Shown here one piece after another: positions 24,359 to 38,927 of a stretch of 59,101 bases of DNA (position 1 is the first letter of the stretch; every line of letters begins with the position of its first letter). The DNA is from Oppiella nova (lineage: Eukaryota; Arthropoda; Arachnida; Sarcoptiformes; Oppiidae): the NCBI GenBank assembly GCA_905397405.1, contig CAJPVJ010000031.1:1-59101 (forward strand), given 5' to 3'. Below the pieces are notes generated by a model, which saw nothing but the letters and a program-made list of their open reading frames with translations, had not been told where the DNA came from and made no database searches. The position numbers and the translations under genes are program-made.

Positions 24359-27300
24359 GTCTCACTTCCCATAAAAACAGTATTTGTCTACCAATTAAAG
24401 GGAAACTTTATTGAGAGTTCATGTAATAAATACGGAGAAGTAATTATTAGAAATGCTTTAATCACTTATTCTGTTGAATGCAATGTTTGGTGAATAGTTT
24501 GGGGCAATAAAACGATAGGATGTGATGTGAAGGCAAAGGAAAAATAAGAATTTTAGCAAAATATGAATTAAATCATTATTATATTATATAACATATTATG
24601 TGATATAAGTTTTATTCTTCGTCAGTCGTGACCATTTTGAGGGACAATAATATAAAGCGTTGTTATGTTTAACGAGAATTTGTTGGCAAATCAAATGAAA
24701 GCGACGATATAGTCGGGGCACAAACGGAGGGCACATACAGGGCATCAGTGGAGGGCAACCAAGCGGTCCGAGAGGTGAGTGTGTGATAGGTATGGTAGGT
24801 ATGGTGTGGTGTGGATGGTATGGTAGGTAGTGATAGAATATATGGATATATGTAATATACATGTGTTGTGTAAATCGTGCGCTTGAGGTGGAGTTATATT
24901 ACGAGTTTCGGATTACAATTAATATAATTAATGGGACCGATAGCAGGGCGTTGCCTCTGACGTGCACTTTTCATTTATATCTGTCCCTTCCGTCCCCTTT
25001 AATGGATTCCCTTTTCCTAAATTATATGTTTAAGTGTGTGTTGGATGAGTTGGACGACCAATTGAGGTGAACCACACTTCCACCAATCGTGATCCAGTCC
25101 CTCAATATAGGACCAGACAATCACCACCATCAGCACCATATTTAATACTCTATGCCATTACTGAACATTAAATGTATATTAAATGCATTTTATTGTATGC
25201 AAGTGTGAAATGTGGCTTTTGTTGAGACATCCATTAGATAACAGTTCCCATTAAGCAGTCTATGCTATGTATGTTATTAACAATAGAAAGTCATTTCAAC
25301 CTTTATTTTAGTCATTGCATACAAATTAAAAAATTTATTTTTGAATGAATACCAAAATTTCTTATCATTTTATCAAATCATTCAAATGTTAGCCATTACT
25401 CTATGCTTATACTCTTGTATTCTTTGAATGATCTGTAATTTATATTTTGACTTTAAATCTCTTTTTTAAACATTTCTTATTTTTTGAGTGAATTCAGAAA
25501 ACAATTTAACAGTGAAGTCAACATTTTAATTGACGGCTTCTATAGATTAGCATATTTTCCATTTGAAACATCAAAACATTTAAAGAGATTTTTTACAATT
25601 TCCCGAAATATCTTTCAATTTTGCTGTTCAACAATATGTGAAGCAATACTATTAATAACAAGTTATGCATAAATAAGTGCAAACAATACTGAAATCTCAT
25701 GAACAGTTGTTTAGTTGTATTAAATTAGAAGCAATGAAAAGTAGAAAACAAGTTATCGTGAACTGTCACTCAAATACTATGAAAGCCAATGTAAGCTAAC
25801 ACTTGAGTGATTGACTCTTTAACTGAAAATCATCACTAAATAAAAGAATTATACTCTTGAGAGGCAATTGAAGGCAACAAATCATTTATTTCACGATCTT
25901 TTTCTTTCTCTATACCTGAGAAACATAAGTGACAAAAGAAATCACAAGTGAAGGCATGTTTGGGAAACAGTCAGCCCATCAAACAGTTAGACTCAACTGA
26001 AAGTTTTTTAATTAAAATATAGTTCTCTTTTTGGGTTCACTTTTCTCATTGCACTGATGTTTCGCTTTCAGAAAATTAGTTTTGAATTTGTTATTCAAAA
26101 AACTATAGCTTTTTAAATAACAAATTAAATGACTGTTAATGCGATTTGAGAACTGAGAGGGACTGACAACTGGAGATGAGCTCTCTTTCCTCTATTCATC
26201 AATATATCAAAGTGTATCCAAACAGAGGTTGTTGTCCGTCAATCATTGCTTTGTGATCAACCATTCAATCAACACAACAACACATTAAGTCCATTAGTCC
26301 TCTCATTTGTGAACTACAAAAACACATCGCATTCACACAACGTATGTCTCAAACACTTGTATCTATTCATTATTTTTTAATGTTTTAAACTGTTTGTTCA
26401 TTTTATTGTAAATTAACAAATGCTAATGATACATTATTTGTTTCAATTGTGTCACCAAATGTGACAAATTAAACACTCCAAATTCAGTGCTTTTAATTAC
26501 ATTTTGAGTAACTTCAAAATATTTGTTATAAAAATATACTATGTGACTTTATTCATATTTAAAAGTCATACGGCAGAAGCAAATAGTTTTTAGACTTGTC
26601 AAGAATTTGTATAAGAATTTTACATTAATTTAAACAAATGTTTATACAATTATAAATGATGATGTTAGTAAGTGATAATTCATATGAATGAATGCAAACA
26701 TTGGTGTTGTGGTGACAAAATGACAATAGAGTGTAAGTTTACATACTTTGATAGCTTGGCGCACATGAGGACAAGTAATGGAAAGTTTGTATCACTTAAT
26801 TGAATGACTGAATTAATGACAAGCGCTGTGAATATGACGCCAAAGCCATGAAAATAATAATTTGACATAAAATGCGAGAATTTTGTGTTAGGAATCAAAT
26901 GGCAGAATATATGACAAAATGAGAGCAATAAATAAGTATTAGATTCCAGACTCGAGACCAGTCTTTAGAGTATTTATTTCGGTTGTGACTGCAGTTCATA
27001 TACGGGTGTCGTTTCAATGACCGTTATGTTGGAAGGGATGGTATGGTATGGCATGCAATGGTTGGGTCAAGTATTACTGATATTGCTATTATGAGTGAGA
27101 CATAGGGTGTTATGAAAGGCAAACTATGCCTCATTTATATCAATTTGGGTTTAAGACAAAATATATTGGTTTCATAGATTACACTATAAATTGAGGCATT
27201 GTTTGACTCGTTGTGCAATCGACTCAACCGAAAGGCATTAACAAAAAGCAATTGAAGGCAATGAATGAATGCCTGTGCGCTCGGACTCCCGGTCCACGAG

Positions 27301-28364
27301 TTGTCGTGTTGGAGACCAACAGCCAGTTATGACAATAATCCGGCAGAAGTGAGACAACGACACCACATAAATCAATTGACTTGTTTGCCCCAACACTTAA
27401 TACCAGTGCAACCAAACCAATGACACTCTCACTCAACACCAGTACAGCACTGACAGCACCGACAGCACCGGCCTCACCATCACATCACCAGCACATAGAG
27501 TACAGTACAACCAATACAACCACATTCACCACAATTCATAGACTCTGTCGGCTATTATTTTCACTTCATTTAACAATCTCTATACTAATAATAGCGAATA
27601 GAGAGCACAAAACCAATGCATACAATAAACTCCAATATTATCCACTATTTATCTCTCTTTCCATTTCTTCCGGTTATATAATGTTTGCAAACAATATATT
27701 AGTTACGAAACAGTCGTTTCATGTGAGCCTCAAATATGATGCTTAAGAAGTGGATCATTCAATAACTCACTCCCACGTGATTACAGCCCAACCATAAACA
27801 CCTAATCATTGTTCACAACAATCCGCTCTCTTAATAAAGATAACACTTTCATACAATTCACTCTCATTTACATTTAGCTCCACTTTTTTGTGAACTTTCT
27901 CACATCACATCAACTTCTCTCTCAACTCTTATGTCTATTTAAATACAATACTTAATTCAAACAAAAAACCAATCTTAAGATTTATATCAATTGCTTCGAG
28001 ATTATAGAAATGTATTTCTGTTAAAAATTTTGTTAAAATGTAAAAATATCTTTAATCGTGTGATTAATCAACAGTTTATTTTAATTTTTAAGTTTAGTTT
28101 TTAGAATTAGATAAAGAATTCAGTTTTAAATATATTTTTCGTTTCAAATGATTAGAATAAAAAGAATTTGAGATTAAATTTAGAGTTTGTTTTAACAATA
28201 AAAGATTTATATCATTCAAGTGAGTGAATAATTACACAAAAAGTTTATGTTTTGACTGAACTATCTCTGGCTGTATAGAGTCTTTCGTCGTCCACTCATT
28301 GCATTCATTCATTCAATACATTTGTTTGTAGAGAAGGCGAGTGCGAGTCTCAGCTAATTGTATA

Positions 28365-28413
28365 CCGACTCTGAGTCGGAGAGAAAGAGAGAGAGCGAGA
28401 GAGAGAGAGAGAG
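28365..28413 (+). repeat. CCGACTC-T-GAGTCGG palindrome followed by GA tract
   Basis: A perfect inverted repeat with 7-bp arms (28365-28379) runs directly into an imperfect (GA)n tract. Such a layout could be a regulatory element; no function is shown. Confidence 0.7.
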
Positions 28414-31400
28414 CTGTAAAATATTTGATGAATTGCATACAAAGGCAGATATAGTGGAAGTTTAGACGCAATTCTGAAATGAACTGAAAGAGAAGTTTTA
28501 ATTAGTTTTATACAAACAGTTTTCAAACGTTTATTTCTAAGATAAACCTATAATTAAACAAAACTCTTCTCTGTTTCGTTTAGCACTCTCTCTAACAGAC
28601 TATACACTCATTTAGGCTGAGATGCAGGTGTGGTATAGTTATAGTCACAGACTTTACAGAATATCACATAATATTATGAGTGCAACCAATACACTACCCC
28701 TGAAGCTGAAGAAAATATAATTTTTTACTAAAATATTTTTGTGTTTTTATCCGAAATTATAAGTTATGAGTATATGATTGAATGTTTGATTCCCTCTTAT
28801 TTGGACTCTAGTATCGGATGGACGGCCCAAATGTTGATGTAATTTATTTGCTAAATATATCGTCTCTTGTCTTACATATAAAGCCAATGTTGAGCACAAT
28901 ATCGTTTGTTTGTTAACTCTAATTACTAAACGTTCATTTGATTGCAATTCTGGCTAATATTGACGATTAATGATCACTCGCTTATAGATCCAAATGAACA
29001 CTCGATACTAATCACAATCGCTGACCAATAGCTACACATATCATGACATATAATTATTGTCAGTAATCATTGGCTTCACTTTAAACTTAATTAACAACTA
29101 ATACTTTGAATGTCATGTTTAAAAGGAGAGTCAACCGAATTCCGATTAAATCAATTAATTTTTTATTGCATTTTCTTAAACTTTTACTTAACATTTATGA
29201 ATTATTGCATATAGTTTTTTTTTATTAATCTTTAAAGTAATTATTTTTCTTAATTTAAAATTTAATGTTTCTTTGAATTCTCATTTGCCAAACATAGTAT
29301 GAATTAAGAGATAAATATGGATAAAAATATTTATCTAAACTTAAAATTCTGTTTTATGTAATTAATAACAAAATAAAGTTTTTATAGTTTGTGATTTTTA
29401 TTTACACTGTATATTCGCTACTAAAGTAAGATTGTTTTATGTAAATACTTTCAGCCCAAATATCTATAACTTGGATCAAGAAATTTAAATCAAAAACTTA
29501 TGAAACTTTTGTTTGAAAATAAAACATGTGAGACTCAATATAATAGCGATACATTTAAGGTATAAATATACTTGTCTAGTATTGTACAGTATATCTCAAT
29601 ACACTCTACAACATAACAAAGAGGTTGTGCTAAGACTTTCTGACTTTAATTCTCCTTTTCCTCTGACAATATTTATGTCATTAATCAATGTTTTGAGTAT
29701 CGCTTAATTGAAAATTATTTTCTGAGAAATACATTAAATTTCAATTTCCAGATAAACTTGTATTCCTTGTGCCAAAAGTTTTCATTAATTTAATTATGAT
29801 TTACTTAAAACAAAATATTTGATACTTATATCTTCAAAAAATCTTCCCAAATATTGAGTTTTCTGTTTTCTCTCTTCTCTGATGTTTATTAGACTTTTGG
29901 TTAAAAATAGAAAATGACATAAAATTAAAGAAATAATTATTTGTACTCCATTTAGAGTCCATTAAGCATACATATATTTTCCGTTTATTTATTTATCTTA
30001 TATTTGCGCAATACTATTAATAAGTTTATAAATTTAAATAAATAATTAATAAAACTAAATAAATTATGTATCATTTGCGTAAACTTACTGAATATTAATA
30101 TTTATATAATTATTTAATGTTAATTTTGAATAAATTATATGTTAATTTATATTATTAATTTTTATTTAATAAAGATTTACTGTAATAAGTTACTGTATTA
30201 AGTTATGTTTGGGATTATAGTATATATTTTATACTATATTTATTAGCAACTTTTGATTTGTTTCCAAATTTTAATTAAGCTATATTTATATTTTAAAACT
30301 TTGATTTAGTGACAAAATTTAAGTTTTAAATAGATTTTAATTAATATAATAATTACTGAATAAAAATTAAAATATCACAAATGAATGGTAGTGTTCTATT
30401 TAATTAACTATCACAAATCTCCACCATTTTGCAAATGTTTAACAAGATTATTTATAGTAGGAATAAAATTATAAATCAGATTTTTATAATTTGCAAATTA
30501 AGTTTTAAAATTTAAATTAATTTTATACTTTGGTTAATTAATGAATATAATATTATTTCTCCAAATTATTTAATAATTATTATATTCAAATAAATATCTA
30601 ACTTTACTGTATATATTGAATCTCAGGTATGCTAAATATCGAATTAACTGTTTTATTTTAATTAACTATAGAATTTATTTATTATAATAATAATTTTTAT
30701 ATAGTAAAACGTGTATGTAAATAAAAATATAAATAATTTTTATTCAAAATTGGTACGAAATATAAATTTTAAATATGTTAACCAAGTGGTCCTATTATAT
30801 ATAAAATATATGATTTTATTAATAAAGTTTCAATAAGTGATAACTCATTTCTTGCCGTTCAGTAATTGTGTTTAAGATAATGGCAACCAATTATTATTAT
30901 TATGTTATATAATGATTATGATTATGCTGTTCACCAATTTTACTGTTTTCATGACTTTAACCAGATTTACAACTTTTTTTAAATATAGAAAGTGAAGAAA
31001 TTTTCCTAAATTTCATAAAAATATAGTTAACTCATAATATATATAACGCTATTCAAAATATGTTACTACATATAGTATAATTATACAGTATTGCATATAA
31101 ATTAAATAAGTATCATATCTGTACAAACAAATGGTTTATTACAATTGTTATTAAAAAAACTTATATCAATTGTAACATGAAATTATAAAATTAATTAAAT
31201 TTTAAAAATAATTTTTAATGATACAATTTCAATAAAAGAATCTAAAATTAAAATGTATCTAAAGTTTTTAGAGGAATTTGGAGGTATATCATGGATTATC
31301 TGTAAGAATGGTAAAATCGTAGCGTATAAATATATTTTTTATATAACATAAATATTTTACTGTTCAATATTCTGTACTGTATATGACTTATTGATTAAAT

Positions 31401-33959
31401 AAATTTTATTATTTTCGATCAATTTACTAATTTGTTCATTTAACAAAAATAAGATTTATTAAGTAATTGGTTTTTTCTATCTAATTGTGTTATCAATATT
31501 AAAATATAATTAAATATTTTATTGGTTACTCAAATAAATATTACAATATTTGATATTAAAAATCTCTATTAACTAAATCTGAATTATTAAAAGATTTTAA
31601 AAAGGATAGTTTTGATAATTTTGAAAAATGTCAATAATTAAATTATTGAACAAATTGAGTTTATTAAAAATAATATTATAAAATTAAGTACAATTTTTTG
31701 GAAATGTAAACAAATTAAAATTATTTTAAAAATTAAGCAATGGAAAGGTATTAATTGATTGCTTATTGTAGAAGGAAGTATCGTAAGACTTGGTTATTAA
31801 GTATTTACCAAATATTTTTATTATTTGAATTTGAATAGATTTTGAAAACTAACATATCATACAAATAATTTATATAAACTAAAGAATTTACACTCATATT
31901 ATTTACATTATAATAATCCAAATATATAAAATAAAACATCTATTTACTAGTTAAATGACATAAATTATATTCATAATTGTTTCTTTCTATGATTACAACA
32001 CTTTTGTTTGAGATTTATCTAGGATATACAAAATATTAAATATAATAAATCATATGAAAATTATTATATTTATATTTTAAAACTATATTTTATTAAGATT
32101 TCAAATGATTGTCCAGAATAATACTACTTTTTATGAAAGCCTAGAATCTAGGCCCTAGATCTTTCTAATAAGCAAAGTTCATACAATTTTATTAATGTTA
32201 GAAATTCTTATAATAACTAAATGTTAAATTTGATTATTATAAGATAGAAGTACCAATGTGAAAATTTATGATAAATATAATAAAATTTGTTTCAATGTAA
32301 AACATATGAAATCCTCAGAAATTAAGAAATTGTTATGAAATGAATACTAAGCCTATTTGAATGAGTTATGTCTCATATGAAAGATCACATCTCATCTATA
32401 ATTCTCAACAAAGATTCTTTCATTGATATAATCAGTATTATTTGGTATATGGATCCAATAATTGAGTTATTAACTGTAACTATGACATTAAATAAAATAA
32501 AAATAGTAAAATAATAAAATAGCACCAAGATGATCAGCGAGTTCAAACAATTGGATTAAATGAAACTTTCAAATATATCAACGACTTAAAACATTTTTCC
32601 AGATAAAAGATTAGTATTACCGATTCCACTCCATATCTAAATCTAATTTATATCAAAAATGATTTATAAGAAAATAATAATAACTAATACGTTAAAAAGG
32701 TTTCGTGAATACAGTACCCCTTTAAGAATGAATTGGAAAATTAAAATTTTTATTTATATAAAACTCATTGAAAAAGACTAAACAAAGAAATGTAGGCCTA
32801 ATTTAAGTATCAAGTTTAGAATTGATTTCAAATAAATACTAGAATTTAAAAAGAGTTGTAGTCTAATGCTTACAACGAAAGAAATAGTCTATAATTAAGT
32901 GCATAAAAGGCTTCATTTCATTGAAGATAATACAGATTGAAAGCTCTAATGCAATGCTTTTTAATAGACAACGAATGAAATCTGATAACAAATGATTTGC
33001 ATATTTGTATGAATATTGCTTTCGGAATAATTGGCTTAAAAACTCTTATTATTGTGAGTAAACTGAGCCGCAAATGGAGGGCACAATACATCTCTTAAAT
33101 TGATATGCGATACATAACTGGTTGCAAAACTAATAATAATTTGATACCAAGACTCCTACTCTTTGAAGCCTCGGCAGTAAAAACTTTTTTGTTTGTTTCC
33201 ATTTTCCAAATGAAAACTCAACTAATTTGCTGACAATTACAATGAAATATATATTATTAAAGTTATTAGTGTACTCTTGTATTTTTATATTTGAATATTA
33301 TACCATATGCTAAGCATTCTTCATTCAAATTAAATCTATATTTATAGAAAATATATTTAAATCTAAATATTAATAATAACTTAGAATTTAACATTTTGGT
33401 TATATTTTAATTATAAATAATCGATAAAAATAATTAAAGACTAGAATAATGTAAATTTGTTTTACTGTTTATGTTAATATTATTAAGAAAATTATTTCAA
33501 GTTTTATAACACTGTCTGGCATAAGCCAATGATATTAAATCACTAAACATAACAAATAAAATAAATATATGAGTTTGAATTAACATGAATGATAAGTTTA
33601 ATAGCAATTAGTATAACATATTGCTTAGCATATGTATTGTCAACGCTGTAAGACTGTGAGCCCTGCAGTGTTTTACAAACTTTTATGAACTATTAAATGT
33701 TCATTCAAGACATACAAGACAGCAATCATTAGGACTTTTAAAAGAAAAGATAAAAAAGTTTTCTTTCTTTGAAGTTAAGTTTGAGACAACTTTTGCGAGT
33801 GTTTCTGATTGTGAAGTGTTTAGCGATCAATGATTGGCTGTAATACATAATTGTCGGACAAATGTTTAACCTGTAATAACATCAAAGTTAGTCATTAATC
33901 AACAAAACATATAATCATTTCGCAAAACAGATTTGAAGAGCTGTTTGATAGAGAAAATA

Positions 33960-34188
33960 GTAAGACTTTGGTGTATGTGCGAGCCCTGAGAACTGGGAGC
34001 TGAGGGCTGACTATTGAGAGGTGAGAGCACAGGCGCAGCCATACTATGCCTCATACTATGCCACGGATGAGGCAAATGAAGAATCACTGAAGAGAATCAA
34101 CTCTTGGCAGAGAGTGTGCGCACACGAGAAGTGCATTCAAATCCAAAACCAGATGAATAGGAATCGGAGAAAAAAGTGAATCATTCAG
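33960..34188 (+). other. Possible 5' noncoding region or exon of dac
   Basis: A GC-richer block 640-870 bp upstream of the dac ATG contains a 12-bp palindrome (GTGTGCGCACAC, 34115-34126). It ends at TCATTCA|GTAAGTGG, which reads equally as a strong splice donor (34188) or as an initiator (TCAGT). It could be the dac promoter or leader exon. No TATA box fits. It has no coding frame continuous with dac. Confidence 0.3.
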
Positions 34189-34826
34189 TAAGTGGTGCGG
34201 AGTGTGAAGTCGATGCCAATTGTGGTTTTGGCCACTTTTCTCACACTGTCTACCACTGCCATCATTGTCTCCAATGTTCTAAATGTTGCACTACTTGTCC
34301 ACTACTTTTTTGGCCAAAAAACTCTTTGCAAATAACCATTAGTCCACTCAAAGAACATTTGTCTAGTGTTTCAATGTTTAACTGTTTAGCGTTGGAATCG
34401 CAAACAGATTCTTATTGTCATTGTTTAGCATTATTTAGTTGTGTTCATCTCATATGACATCACATTAAAGGCTTGGCTCACATCTAAACATGTAATATAG
34501 GGTCTAATTTGGCACTCAACTCAACCAAACCAATTGTTTTCCAAATCATTATATTATATTCACTTAATATCAAACTCTATTCGTGTGATTGTATCACTAC
34601 TTAACTTTTAGTTCAATCAAACATTTGATTATTAGTCCAAAACCCGGTGTCAATCGGCGTTTAAAAGTATCACTAAAAAGTTTTGCTAAACTTTCTCGCA
34701 AATCAACTTTTGCAATGTTTTCATTGCTTTAATTTATTAAATTAAAAAACTTTGACAAAAGTCATCATCAGATATAACGTCAATTCATAGACAGTTTGTG
34801 TGCAATACTGTATTTAATTTATTAAG

Positions 34827-37800
34827 ATGTCATCCCAATCACCTCATCATCGCGTGTCTACCCATCAGCAACACTATCACAACAACAGTCCGACCACAAC
34901 ATTGAGTGAAGACGACAGCAATTCAGAACCAAATGATCTCAGGACTAACCGTAAGTTAGACACACATTCCTACCACAATTCAGGCACTCATTCACTATTC
35001 CTACCATTCATTGCATTTATTGCTTACATTTTATAAATACTTTTCGCTTACAAATTGTTTACAAATTAGCGCATATTTACATAAATTAGTGTTAAATTTA
35101 TTTTTAATACGATTACGAAACTGATTAAAGCTCTGAACCAAGAATTTTATAAATTAATATAAGTATATTGAGTCAAGAATACAGTAATTATTAGGTTTGT
35201 TATAAATGTAGAAAATTCGTAAATTGCTTGAAAATAGTAAATGGTTTTTGGTTTTTAACAAAATTCTTGTCAACTGTTGTCCAGCAGAGAAGATTCGTCA
35301 TCACAGCGCCGCCACATTCCCGGGCTATCCCTTCTTCGGGACGGGTCAACACAATTCAGGGTCGATGCCATCGCAACACTCGCAGCACTCGTCGGGACAG
35401 CAATATGTGGCCACCAATGAGTGTCGTCTCATTGAATATCGTGGGGCTCGTATCGCAGCGTTTCTCAGTGCTAACAGATCCCAGTGCTCTGAATATCTAT
35501 TATGTTTACCACAAGCTTTCGAGTTGTTTTTGAAACACTTGGTCGGAGGTCTTCACACAGTTTATACTAAACTCAAAGTAAGTCCTCAAACAATCACTCT
35601 TTTCAACAAAAGCCAATCATTATTTATGGGCCCAAACGCTCACTTCATTCACTTCTTAAACTAATACTCTATTCATTGATTCAATTGTTACTAAATTGCT
35701 AACTAATTATTAGATTACCTTTACTTCTACGCTATTTGTTTATATATTTATATTATCAGTACCATTGTAATTATAGTAGCATTTAATGTATTATTATCTT
35801 ATGAAATTTTTAAGGTATGGCAAGTTTTATTTTGAACAAAATCAATTAATTTTATAACTTATTTAATATAAATGTTTTATATATTTGTGTAAATTTTTTA
35901 TTATTCCATTTATTTAGAGAATTATGTAAAATATTTGCTCAAAATTGAAGAATAATTGCTTAATATATTAGGTCTGGAGAGAAATTCCAGGCAAATATTA
36001 ATTACTTTCGATACGTCAGTAAAATGTTCACGAATCTATTTGTTTGAAAAACTAATTTGTTTGCCTCAAGTTATTTAATATTCACTAAAATGTTTTCTCA
36101 CAAATTATATTAGGTTTACATTAAAATATATAATTCGGTTATGAATTGCTTTCTCGAAAAGATATATTTCTAGATTTAAACAAAAAAAAAAGAAGTTTTT
36201 ATCCATATATTTATATAGGGGAAAAACTTATATATCGCATTAAACTTAATGAATGTTTATTTTTGTTGCTTATTGAGAATTATGCGTTTATTAGACAATA
36301 TAACATAACATAAGTTTTAATAAGAATAAATAAATTAATAAAACTCTTTGTCATTATTTATAGCGTTTAGATATAGTGCCGATTGTATGCAATGTAGAAC
36401 AGGTGCGAATCCTAAGAGGTTTGGGCGCTATTCAGCCGGGAGTCAACAGATGTAAATTGCTGTCAACTCAAGACTTTGATGTCCTATACAAAGACTGCAC
36501 GACTGCCAGGTATGTCTGTCCACTTTTCATATGTTTATCACCTTTCGTAAGAACTTTATTGTCAACAATTATTCATTAACTCCAATTCATATGACTTTAG
36601 TATGAACTTATCATAGCATTATGTATGTTATATCATTGTTAGTGAATTTGATTTGAATATAAAATTATTTGATTTGATTTTTATTTAAGTTTATATATAA
36701 ATTAATAAATGTCGACAAAAAGTATTAGTGTGCGTAAAAGTAAATATTTTTTGCTATAACTTCAAAGTGTTTGAAAACCGACGCATTTTATATGATAGAC
36801 ATGTTTTGATTGATTATAAGAATAACTCAATAAAACTAAAATATATAAATATAAATAATATAATGCTTTGAGCTTCACTATCTACCGTATAGAGCATAAG
36901 TATTATATACAGAATTAATATGAAACATATAAATATTACTGTGATACTTTATATTAAAACTATTTATAAGGTTTATTTCTAATTAATATAAGCAATGCTT
37001 TTATTTAAATCTGTTTAATGTTTTAAAAACATATTGTTAGATTTGATATGTTCGCATATCTTAGAACTGCTTCAAAATGTGATTACATTTTAAATTATAT
37101 TTTAAATAATTTATTTATTATTGAGAAATTTTGTAGTTTATGCATTGAAACGAAATTAATTTTCTAAAAGTTAATAAACTTTTGACACTCTCTCAAGTGT
37201 CAAGATAATACTTGGTAACTTTGATAGAATTGTTTACAAATTTATAACTTTGAAAACATTTTGACAATTGAATACTTGAAACTTATATTTTTATTTTTCC
37301 TTCCATTCAATGGATTCTATTGAATGATTGAGACTTAATGAGGAATTGAGATAATATTGATAATTATATTTCATAACCACTTACTGGTGGCTAATAAACA
37401 ATAAAATCTATATTAAAAGCAGTTTCAGTTTCATGTGTTGAAAATTCATAGCAAAATGAAAGCTAAGACCACATAATAAGTGATTGAAAACCTAACAAAA
37501 CTACCCCTTGAGTGGAGTTGTTGTAATGATGTTAACACTTCAATAACCTGATATACTTCTTGCCAGTTATAGCCAGGACTGGCAAACATGGAAACGGCGC
37601 AAAAACTCGTATCGCACCAGTAGTGTAGTAGTGGCTCAACATTCACTAAATTGCTGTTTCCAAAGAGTTATTTTGTTACTCAACTCCACTTTCATTTTAC
37701 TATAATCTGGTGTACACTACCTCTGATCTACTTTCCATTATATCATATCATATCGCATACAGTCTTGTGTTCAGACTTTGTGGGGTTCACTAAATAGTCG

Positions 37801-38890
37801 AAAGACTTATTCTTTGCAATACTATTCATATGAAGTACAATATATTCTGTACACAACGCTATGCTATAAAAGCGCTTTAAATATTGTTTTGCATCATATG
37901 CTTGATATTATAGATCAAAGTTTATCAGCATTTGTATTGTATTTGGTTTGGTTTGGCTGTTGTTGCAGATCGTGAGCCATTTTCTAGCGATCCGGCCATT
38001 ATATCAATGGAAATAATGCTTAGTTTCATTAGCAATGATTGAATGCAATATTACATAATATATGGCCGACACTGAGATGTGTTGCAATCGCTTTGATATG
38101 TGAGTACCGGTTTTGAATGCAATCATAATTGCAGTGTTTGATATCCTTGTTGCAAATATGGAACTCCTACTACAAACTGTGAGCTATGCCCCCACTTTCA
38201 CTGCCACCTCTCTTATACCCCACCACTGGTCCACTCATATATAACTTATATAACTTATACTCAGCAAACAAATTACACGAAATATTTGTGTTTTATCACA
38301 GATTAACATCTGCTTCTCAACAAATCTCTTTGATTTACATTCACTTAAAACTCCAAAACAAACGCTTTTTAATTGAAATGAGAATCGACTCATAATTTTC
38401 TCATAACTTTCTCGCAAAAAGCAAACTTTAATTTGTTTTCTGCAATAGTAAAAACAAATCACTTTTTGTTTGTCACTTTCGTTCACTCCTCTCCCTCTCC
38501 CTCTCTTCCCAAATGAAATATTTTCTCAATTTGTTATATCTCTCAGTAGTCATACCGGAGCGCACTGTAAGGCCAGTGAGATATCAAAGCGGAGCCTAAA
38601 TTGACCGCAAAAAACAAGACGGAGTGTCACTAAAATGCAATACAAACAGTTTTGAAGTCAATTTAAATGGTTTTGATTTATATCTATTAATTAAAATGAA
38701 AATGAATTGAAATGAAATGAAACGAATGAATAAAAGCAATAAAAATATGTTTCAAAGTTAGGCATCATTTCCAAGGCCTAAAAGCTCATAGATTTATATG
38801 CATTGTATAGACTGTACCGGCATTTTTTGCGTTATGATCCCGACTCGCTAACGGCGATATCACTCCCCCTTTAGTTTTAAGGTGGAGTAC

Positions 38891-38927
<37 letters not shown>

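Larger units (their letters stand above)
16084..33900. other. Gene-poor AT-rich region upstream of dac
   Basis: I find no exon chain, RNA gene or mobile element here; all frames longer than 60 codons are low-complexity or AT-driven. GC-richer islands stand out at about 18300-18420, 18780-18930, 20690-20880, 21140-21260, 24700-24830, 27180-27560 and 28260-28420; several contain the TACCAGTGCT motif or simple repeats. The stretch at 29150-33600 is extremely AT-rich. Because the next gene is a developmental regulator, the islands are candidate enhancers, but that is inference from position and composition. Confidence 0.45.

Noticed and set aside
24596-24862. Pro/His/Thr-rich 88-codon minus-strand frame
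   Set aside because: It is produced by TATGG-type simple repeats at 24787-24830.
34176-34457. Cys/His-rich 93-codon frame just upstream of dac
   Set aside because: The composition comes from CA/TG-rich noncoding DNA. It has no family resemblance, and it begins at the likely promoter or leader-exon edge of dac.
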